A stretch of DNA of 23,786 nt from a virus: positions 1 through 23,786 of the IMG/VR virus record IMGVR_UViG_3300020204_000373. One strand, written 5' to 3'. The translations under genes and the position numbers were made by a program. The notes beneath the pieces are model-generated. The model had not been told where the DNA came from and did no database searches. It saw only the letters and a list, made by a program, of their open reading frames with translations. The stretch's first letter is position 1, and the number at the start of each line of letters is the position of its first letter. This document shows, piece after piece, positions 18,701-23,786 of this stretch.

Positions 18701-21700
18701 GGCAATCTTTCACTTGTAGATGATGTAAGAGCAGTTTCTGATATCTTGGATATTAGACCAGTAGTTTCAAACTACACTGTTTCTACAGGATCTCGTTCTC
18801 CGTTTGAATTTTTGTCAAGATCATTCTCACAAGTTTCAAACAGTGGAAAAAATATTCTTGCGTCGGATGAATCAATCACTTTATCATATGAAAATTACTT
18901 GGGAAGAATTGATAGAATTTTCTTGAATAAAAACAGTCAGTTCCAATTAATTAAGGGTGAACCATCAGAAAATCCTCAACTTCCAGCTACAGTGGATGAT
19001 GCATTAGAAGTAGCATCTATAGTTTTACCACCATATCTTGCAGATGTAACTAAAACTTCTATTGAATTGTTTGAACATAAGCGATATCAGATGAAGGATA
19101 TTGCAAAACTTGAAACTAGATTAACAAGACTTGAAAATCACACTGTACTGAACCTTCTGGAAATAGATACAAATAACTTTAAAGTAAAGGATGCCAATGG
19201 GTTAGATAGATTTAAATCTGGATTTTTTGTAGATAATTTTAGATCAACACAATTCCAAAACAAAACAATATCAATTAAAAATTCTATTGATGTTGCAAAG
19301 TCTGAATTAAGACCATCGCCATATTGCACATCTTTAGATTTGATGATTGGATCCAAATCTTTAGTTGGAATTGGACAATCTGTAGATCCTGCAGCAGATC
19401 CAAAATTTGTCACTGATTTAGTTGCAAATAATGTTAGAAGAACTGGACAATTAATCACATTAGATTATGTTGATGATTCTTATATTATTCAACCTTATGC
19501 TACCAGGGTTGAAAATGTAACACCATATTTGGTAACAAAGTATGTTGGATCAATTCAACTGTATCCCTCATCTGATACTTGGACAGATCAAGTTAGACTT
19601 GATCCAAAAACAATTAGCGTTGATACCTATGCAAGCACAGTTCAGCAACTTGCATCTTCAGGGTTTGATCCACAATCAGGATCCACAGCACCATTCTGGG
19701 GTTCTTGGGAAACCACTTGGACTGGTACAAATGAAACAATAGAACGCAACCCCGACTTCCGTCGCGGGATGGGGCATCTGCAAAGATTTGCACAACAAAC
19801 TGGCGTTGAAAAAAGAACTGGAATCGCATTCCAAGTAACTGAAAATCTCAAAACAGTATCTTTGGGTGATAGAGTTGTTTCGACTGAACTTGTTAAGTTC
19901 ATGAGATCTAGGAATGTTGAATTTACTGCAAATAGATTCAGACCATTTACAAGAGTCTATTCTTTCTTTGATGGAGAAGATGTAAACAATTACATTGTTC
20001 CAAAACTTCTTGAAATTACAATGCAATCTGGAATATTCCAAGTTGGCGAAACTGTAATTGGAACTTTTGCATCTTCTTTTACTAATGTAAACTCAACTCC
20101 TGGACAAACAACGACAGAAATTTCGTTTAGAGTTGCAACAGCAAATCATAAGTATGGACCATATAATACACCAGTTGATATCTATATAAGAAATCCTTAT
20201 GATCAACAAAACACTGCAGCAATTCCATCTGTTTATTCATCAACATCAACGATTTTAAATGTTGATACATCGAGTCTGTCATCAGAAGTATCTGGTCAAT
20301 TCTATGGTAGAGTTTTAAACGGTCTTGTCTTAAAAGGACAAACCAGTCAAGCTCAGGCAGTTATTAATAATGTAAGATTGGTTGCAGATAATGTTGGAAC
20401 TGTCATTGGATCTTTCTATATTCCAAATCCAAACGTACCATCAAATCCATCTTTTGAAACGGGAACTAAAACATTTAAATTGACAAGTAGTTCAGTTAAT
20501 TCTCTTGTACAAGGAACTGTAGATTCTTTAGGTGAAGTAAATTATTTTGCATCTGGATATTTAAATAGTGTTCAGGAAACAATACAATCTACAAGGGAGG
20601 CAATAGTAACTCCAAGAACTGTAACTGATACCAGATCAATAATAGGTCCTAAAGTCCCTGTAGGACAACCATTTGATCCATTAGCACAATCTTTCCTTGT
20701 TACTGATGAAACTGGTATTTTTGTTACTAAGGCTGATATATTTGTTAAAACAAAAGATGATACTTTACCTCTGATTGTACAATTAAGACCCATGGAATTG
20801 GGAATTCCTAAGGCATCGATTTATCCATTCAGTGAAGTTGTAGTTCAACCAAAAGATATTAATGTTTCCGAAGATGGTTCTGTAGCAACGACTGTTACTT
20901 TTCCATCTCCAATTTATCTGCAAGGTGGACAAGAACATTCAATTGTTCTTCTATCTGAAGCAAGCACATATAATGTTTGGATTTCTAGATTAGGAGAAAC
21001 TGAAATTAGCACAGCAAATCTTGCAGAATCTCAAAGAGTTGTTGTGACTCAGCAACCAAATTTAGGATCGTTGTTTAAATCTCAAAATGGATCAACTTGG
21101 GATCCAAGTCAATATGAAGATTTGAAATTTACAATTTATAAAGCTAACTTTATCACCACTTCTGGTGATGTTAATTTCTACAATCCGAAACTTGATGTTG
21201 GAAATAGACAAGTTGCAAATCTTTTAAACAATTCACTTGAATTCAATTCAAGAAAAATTGCAGTTGGACTTGGAACAACTGTAACTGATGTAAATTTAGC
21301 TTTAGGTAATACAATCATTCAAAGAAATTCAAATGCAACTGGAAAATATGTTGGAGCTGCTGGATCTGCAACAGGAACACTAAATCTCATTAATACTGGC
21401 ATTGGATATTCAAACGGAGCATTTACCAACCTTGCACTAACAAATGTTACTGGGTCTGGAATTAATGCGACGGCAAATATTACCATCACTGGTGGTGTTG
21501 CTGTTGGAGCAACAATAAATGCTGGTGGTTCTGGATATAGTGTTGGTGATGTATTGACAATTACCAACTTTAATGGAAGCACTATTGGAAAAAATTTACA
21601 ACTTTCTGTACAGCAAATTGCTGGTGTTAATCAATTAATCCTTGACAATGTTCAAGGAACATTTACCACTGGAGCTGGAAGTACAATCGCGTTTATTGGA

Positions 21701-23158
21701 ACTGGAGTTGGAACCACTGATCTAAACGTAACTGGAGGAGATGTAAAAGTTTCGTCTGTTGGAGTTATCTCTGAAGAAACCGAAGGATTATTCATCAAGG
21801 TTAATCATAAGAATCATGGAATGTATTCTTCAAATAATTCAGTTACAATTACTGATGCATATTCTGATATTACTTCGACCAAACTTTCTGTAGCATATTC
21901 AAATCAGGATAGTGGAGTTATTACTCTTTCTGATATGATTGTTGATCCATCCACTTCATTGAGTACTTTTAACACCTTTGAAAATGTAAGCGTAAGTTCA
22001 ACAAATCCAGGATACATTAAGATTGAAAATGAAATTATTTCTTATGAAGGAGTAAGCGGCAATACTTTAACCGGAATTACAAGACAGATTGACCAAACAC
22101 CAAAATTCTCTTATACCTTTGGAACTCCAGTATTTAAATATGAACTGGATGGGATTTCTTTAAGAAGAATCAACAAGACACATTCATTAGATGATGTTGG
22201 ATTTACTACAGTCAGATCTAAGGATCTTGATTATTATTACATTAAGATTGATCCTAGCACTTCTGGAATTGATCGAAGTGTTGGAACCAGTTTCCCACTC
22301 TTGTATATCAAAGAAACAAAATCTACTGGTGGTTCAAACATCTATGCTACACAAAATATTCCTTTTGAAATTGTAAGGCCAAATCTTCAAACATTAACTC
22401 TGACAGGAACTTCAATTTCTGCAAGTGTAAAAACTGTTAGTGGAACAAGTGTTGATGGAACTGAGATATCATTTGCAAATAAAGGATTTGAACAGATTGC
22501 ATTGGATCAAAATAATTATCTATCTTCAACTAGAATTGTTGCATCGCATGTAAACGAAACAACAAACCTTGGATCTTTACCTGGCAATAAATCATTTACT
22601 TTAAATTTAAATCTATCTACAAACAATTCTAATATTTCTCCAGTAATTGATCTTGACAGAGTAAACGTGGTTTTTGTAAGTAATAGAATCAATAGTGCAA
22701 TTTCAAATTATGCAACCGATTCTAGAACTTCTAGTCTGATTGAAGATCCATCGGCATTTGTTTATGCTACAACTTCAATTGCACTTGAGGTCCCTGCTTC
22801 ATCAATTAAAGTGGTTGCTGCAGCATATGTAAATAGAGACAGTGATTTAAGAGCATTCTATGCAGTTATGAAAGATCCAAATGAAACTCCAATTTACTAT
22901 CCTTTCCCAGGATATAGTAATTTAAATGGAATTGGCGAAGTTATCAACATATCTGCAAGTGATGGATCATCAGACAAACTAATTGCTAAGTCTGACAATT
23001 ACAACTTCTTGTCTCAAGATTTAGAATTTGTAGACTATGTGTTTACCAAAAACAATCTTCCAGATTTTAGATATTTTAGCCTTAAATTAGTTGGATCTTC
23101 TACAAATATGGCCAATCCGCCAAGAGTAAGAGATCTTAGAGTAATTGCTTTAGCATAA
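15728..23158 (+). CDS. Giant DUF4815-type virion structural protein, probable peripheral baseplate component
   Basis: A 2476-residue protein starting 6 bases after gp8. The N-terminus (DDFNADKNYYRVLFKPGYPV, then QARELTTLQSILQNQIEQFG and FKEGSIVIPG) is the start of the DUF4815 family of marine phage structural proteins. By residue: 1-400 DUF4815-like region; about 1095-1150 a helix that looks like a coiled coil (ELFEHKRYQMKDIAKLETRL, then TRLENH), possibly for oligomerisation; about 1320-1450 a W-rich stretch, then VVSTELVKFMRSRNVEFTAN and RPFTRVYSFFDG; 1648-1800 a 'DPLAQSFLV...GIFVTKADIF' domain of 100-150 residues ending near WISRLGE; about 1890-1950 two sGxGY motifs; about 2097-2125 a KIENEIISYEG module like those in the 4012-residue protein; C-terminus a conserved beta-rich end with VIDLDRVNVVF and RYFSLKLVG. 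Between gp8 and gp13 T4 has genes 9-12 and wac, so this protein probably replaces some of those roles; which one is not decidable from sequence. No signal peptide or transmembrane segment is seen. Confidence 0.85.
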   Translation: MPQQTNLNVSPYFDDFNADKNYYRVLFKPGYPVQARELTTLQSILQNQIEQFGNFTFKEGSIVIPGQINYNTRFNAVKIENSYLGVNVGLYVNDLVGKTIKGDTSKVEAKIAYVLSENEDDNEYTTLYVSYLASGVNNDQSTFSDQEKLVLEESFTKNNIIIQAGEGFANTTIDSTAVGSAVILSSGVYFLRGIFVNVKDQILVLDPYSNKSSYKVGFDVIEEIVTSDDDDSLNDNAQGFSNYAAPGADRFKIKAILSKRDITTTNTENFVGLLEIRNGELIKNVATNPTLNVLATELARRTSEESGDYYVRPLDVSSKETLNNRLGNNGIFNQNQLTYNNNTPREDLGTYRISAGKAYVQGFEVENISATYVDFEKPRTTNTNTDVNLTYLTGPTFTLNRVAGSPNLNLASPFIVSLRNSRVGISSTTGAGKEIGLARVYDFALESGSYNTLNQNLNQWDLALFDIDTYTEISLNQNTTLTVPTHIQGKSSGATAHLRYDVNNVGILTAYGVQGSFVSGEKFIFNGVETTSRVSTAVTAYTTKDVLSVSQYVTGVGATIFTADIILSTQYFVGLSSITARSATGISSISIASDTNFIFTNNVKVGGLVAFSISGSTVPTYCSVQSVSDRSITVTGVTTVTGICEGTAPATAQTLSDLKILGSNFQSSADNTLYTFFKKPFVKSVDLTDSSLTIKKEFAVTITSEQSNTLTSSSNEVFLPFDEERYALVRSDGSFESLSSDKLVFDEQAKQLTIYGLGANDAGSRLIATLRKSNVTSKVKNKNRIVSLIVDKSKYSSSGIGSTTINDGLTYGSYAYGTRVQDKEISLNRADVTKIYGIFESSGTSAAALPKITFSSLDGPTNKTTDLLIGEQFIGQTSGAVGVYVAKNNDFQIDFIYLNDIAFLETENVKFSDSGITAVISVVSLSDKDVTDSYALDAARKDTILDYAKIVRKSNVKEPVRQLKIIFEAASFLSSDSGDITTVNSYSQFDYGNLSLVDDVRAVSDILDIRPVVSNYTVSTGSRSPFEFLSRSFSQVSNSGKNILASDESITLSYENYLGRIDRIFLNKNSQFQLIKGEPSENPQLPATVDDALEVASIVLPPYLADVTKTSIELFEHKRYQMKDIAKLETRLTRLENHTVLNLLEIDTNNFKVKDANGLDRFKSGFFVDNFRSTQFQNKTISIKNSIDVAKSELRPSPYCTSLDLMIGSKSLVGIGQSVDPAADPKFVTDLVANNVRRTGQLITLDYVDDSYIIQPYATRVENVTPYLVTKYVGSIQLYPSSDTWTDQVRLDPKTISVDTYASTVQQLASSGFDPQSGSTAPFWGSWETTWTGTNETIERNPDFRRGMGHLQRFAQQTGVEKRTGIAFQVTENLKTVSLGDRVVSTELVKFMRSRNVEFTANRFRPFTRVYSFFDGEDVNNYIVPKLLEITMQSGIFQVGETVIGTFASSFTNVNSTPGQTTTEISFRVATANHKYGPYNTPVDIYIRNPYDQQNTAAIPSVYSSTSTILNVDTSSLSSEVSGQFYGRVLNGLVLKGQTSQAQAVINNVRLVADNVGTVIGSFYIPNPNVPSNPSFETGTKTFKLTSSSVNSLVQGTVDSLGEVNYFASGYLNSVQETIQSTREAIVTPRTVTDTRSIIGPKVPVGQPFDPLAQSFLVTDETGIFVTKADIFVKTKDDTLPLIVQLRPMELGIPKASIYPFSEVVVQPKDINVSEDGSVATTVTFPSPIYLQGGQEHSIVLLSEASTYNVWISRLGETEISTANLAESQRVVVTQQPNLGSLFKSQNGSTWDPSQYEDLKFTIYKANFITTSGDVNFYNPKLDVGNRQVANLLNNSLEFNSRKIAVGLGTTVTDVNLALGNTIIQRNSNATGKYVGAAGSATGTLNLINTGIGYSNGAFTNLALTNVTGSGINATANITITGGVAVGATINAGGSGYSVGDVLTITNFNGSTIGKNLQLSVQQIAGVNQLILDNVQGTFTTGAGSTIAFIGTGVGTTDLNVTGGDVKVSSVGVISEETEGLFIKVNHKNHGMYSSNNSVTITDAYSDITSTKLSVAYSNQDSGVITLSDMIVDPSTSLSTFNTFENVSVSSTNPGYIKIENEIISYEGVSGNTLTGITRQIDQTPKFSYTFGTPVFKYELDGISLRRINKTHSLDDVGFTTVRSKDLDYYYIKIDPSTSGIDRSVGTSFPLLYIKETKSTGGSNIYATQNIPFEIVRPNLQTLTLTGTSISASVKTVSGTSVDGTEISFANKGFEQIALDQNNYLSSTRIVASHVNETTNLGSLPGNKSFTLNLNLSTNNSNISPVIDLDRVNVVFVSNRINSAISNYATDSRTSSLIEDPSAFVYATTSIALEVPASSIKVVAAAYVNRDSDLRAFYAVMKDPNETPIYYPFPGYSNLNGIGEVINISASDGSSDKLIAKSDNYNFLSQDLEFVDYVFTKNNLPDFRYFSLKLVGSSTNMANPPRVRDLRVIALA

Positions 23159-23162
23159 AACT

Positions 23163-23396
23163 ATGAACTTACATCATTATAAAGTTGAAGGACATAGCAA
23201 TCTTGTACGTGATATTAACACTAATGCCATTGTAAATACAAACATAAATGAATATGAAAACTATAAGTCCCTTAAAAAAATTAAGGATACAGAAAAAGAA
23301 AGAATGGAATCTCTTGAAAATGATGTAAACGAAATGAAAAATGATTTAAATGAAATTAAAAACCTTTTGAGGGCATTAGCAAATGAATCCAAATGA
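23163..23396 (+). CDS. Small conserved-type phage protein with C-terminal coiled coil, function unknown
   Basis: A 77-residue protein starting 4 bases after the giant DUF4815 gene. Residues 1-30 (LHHYKVEGHSNLVRDINTNA) look like a short ordered segment. Residues about 35-72 are highly charged with heptad-like hydrophobic spacing (MESLENDVNEMKNDLNEIKN, then LLRALA), so a coiled coil is likely. Small proteins of this shape are common between the baseplate and neck genes of marine T4-like phages, but I know no function for them. No Shine-Dalgarno is visible upstream; close spacing suggests coupling. Its last 14 bases overlap the start of the next gene. Confidence 0.75.
   Translation: MNLHHYKVEGHSNLVRDINTNAIVNTNINEYENYKSLKKIKDTEKERMESLENDVNEMKNDLNEIKNLLRALANESK
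23369..23373 (+). promoter_or_regulatory. Probable ribosome binding site GAGGG for the 64-residue gene
   Basis: GAGGG lies 9 bases before the ATG at 23383 and inside the end of the preceding gene. It is the clearest Shine-Dalgarno-like sequence at any gene start in this window; the other starts rely on tight spacing or overlap. Confidence 0.5.
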
Positions 23397-23577
23397 AATT
23401 GAATTAACAAATTTAAATAAGTCCTTTGAATATGAAAGGGTTGCTCGTGATATAGATAGTATAAGCGATATTGATGAATTAAAAAATGTAGCTAAATCGT
23501 TTTTAAAATTATATCTTAAGCAAGCAGAAGTTTTATCTGAACTCAAATGGCCCAACCCAGCACAAGACAAGAACTGA
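23383..23577 (+). CDS. Small protein overlapping both neighbours, function unknown
   Basis: A 64-residue, mostly helical, charged protein. It reads NLNKSFEYERVARDIDSISD, then DELKNVAKSFLKLYLKQAEV. The 'fe.eRvarDId.i.didELknvaksf.klYlkQ' pattern resembles small helical proteins found beside neck genes in marine T4-like phages. It overlaps the preceding gene by 14 bases and the following neck gene by 31 bases, in different frames. The overlaps plus a GAGGG site before its ATG support a real, coupled gene. An antisense frame also covers this region but has no comparable support. No catalytic or binding motif is seen. Confidence 0.7.
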   Translation: MNPNEIELTNLNKSFEYERVARDIDSISDIDELKNVAKSFLKLYLKQAEVLSELKWPNPAQDKN

Positions 23578-23786
23578 TTGATTATTGCAAAAGAAAACTG
23601 GGTTATCCAGTTTTGGAGATCAACGTTGCTGATGAGCAAATTGAAGATCTTGTCGATGATGCGGTTCAGTATTTTCAAGAAAGACATTTTGATGGTGTCT
23701 ATCAAACCTACATGAAGTATCAGATCACTCAAGATGATATTAATAGGGGAAGAGCAAGAGGAGGATCTGCAGGTGGCGTTGGTATA
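23547..23786 (+). CDS. gp13: Neck protein gp13-like, N-terminal part (3' truncated by window edge)
   Basis: Eighty codons are present, beginning MAQPSTRQELIDYCKRKLGY and continuing PVLEINVADEQIEDLVDDAVQYFQERHFDG; the gene runs off the window. 'sr.ELidYc.RkLGaPVleINV.d.QieD.iddAlqyfqeyHyDG' is the typical start of gp13 neck proteins in marine T4-like phages. In T4, gp13 with gp14 seals the filled head and provides the tail attachment site. Its position just after the baseplate block fits the T4 order (12-wac-13-14-15). The start lies inside the preceding gene (31-base overlap) with no Shine-Dalgarno visible, so coupling is likely. A glycine-arginine-rich turn (RGRARGGSAGG) follows the conserved N-terminal domain. 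gp13 is preferred over gp14 because of this N-terminal wording; full length would settle it. Confidence 0.8.
   Translation, partial: MAQPSTRQELIDYCKRKLGYPVLEINVADEQIEDLVDDAVQYFQERHFDGVYQTYMKYQITQDDINRGRARGGSAGGVGI

Noticed and set aside
19138-19458. Antisense open frame of 106 codons opposite the DUF4815 gene
   Set aside because: Shadow frame with no start signal or protein signature.
19642-19902. Several overlapping open frames on the minus strand around the GC-rich patch
   Set aside because: The local rise in GC removes stop codons in all frames; the overlapping translations are low in structure and mutually exclusive.
23153-23162. CATAAAAC before the 77-residue gene as a late promoter
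   Set aside because: Mismatches in the conserved final ATA; too weak in AT-rich DNA.
23376-23732. Antisense open frame of 118 codons opposite the two last genes
   Set aside because: Overlaps the conserved start of the gp13-like gene and the 64-residue gene, both better supported by wording, order and coupling.
1-23786. tRNA genes, CRISPR arrays, insertion sequences, attachment sites or host-derived metabolic genes
   Set aside because: None seen on reading; the window is almost entirely covered by structural genes and holds no gap longer than 20 bases.

Overview
The window is a stretch of the late, virion-structure region of a T4-like tailed phage (myovirus). All genes lie on the + strand and are packed almost without gaps. 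The DNA is AT-rich (roughly one third G+C by eye; arginine is mostly AGA). The gene order matches T4: 25, 6, a very large gene at the position of 7, 8, another very large gene where T4 has 9-12 and wac, two small genes, then 13. Protein wording is typical of marine T4-like phages, best known from phages of Prochlorococcus and Synechococcus: a DUF4815-type start, a YHYH-like domain, and repeated 'GGSGY' and 'IdnEiItYts' modules. The host cannot be fixed from this window. A phage of SAR11 or another AT-rich marine bacterium is also possible. No tRNA, metabolic gene, integrase or mobile element is seen.

Layout: 3-191 is the end of gene 25. 192-2105 is gene 6, which forms the baseplate wedge ring. 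2109-14147 is a single 4012-residue protein at the gene 7 position; it fills half the window and is built from several families of repeated beta-rich modules plus a YHYH-like domain. 14168-15721 is gene 8, enlarged by two insertions relative to T4. 15728-23158 is a 2476-residue DUF4815-type structural protein. 23163-23396 and 23383-23577 are two small genes, the second overlapping both neighbours. 23547 to the window end is the start of the neck gene, gp13-like.

Functionally this is one assembly unit. gp25, gp6, the gp7-position protein and gp8 are expected to form the baseplate wedges. The DUF4815 protein probably provides the peripheral baseplate or fibre-attachment part that T4 builds from several proteins. 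gp13 belongs to the neck, which closes the filled head and joins it to the tail. Gene spacing is 0-6 bases or overlapping at every junction but one. Most starts lack a recognisable Shine-Dalgarno sequence. The one 20-base gap, before gene 8, carries a candidate T4-type late promoter element (CATAAATA).

The most interesting points are the size and modular make-up of the gp7-position protein, its altered YHYH motif (YAYF), the same small modules recurring in three adjacent but otherwise unrelated genes, and a 36-base GC-rich patch with foreign-looking codons inside the DUF4815 gene. No clearly new defence or enzymatic system was found.
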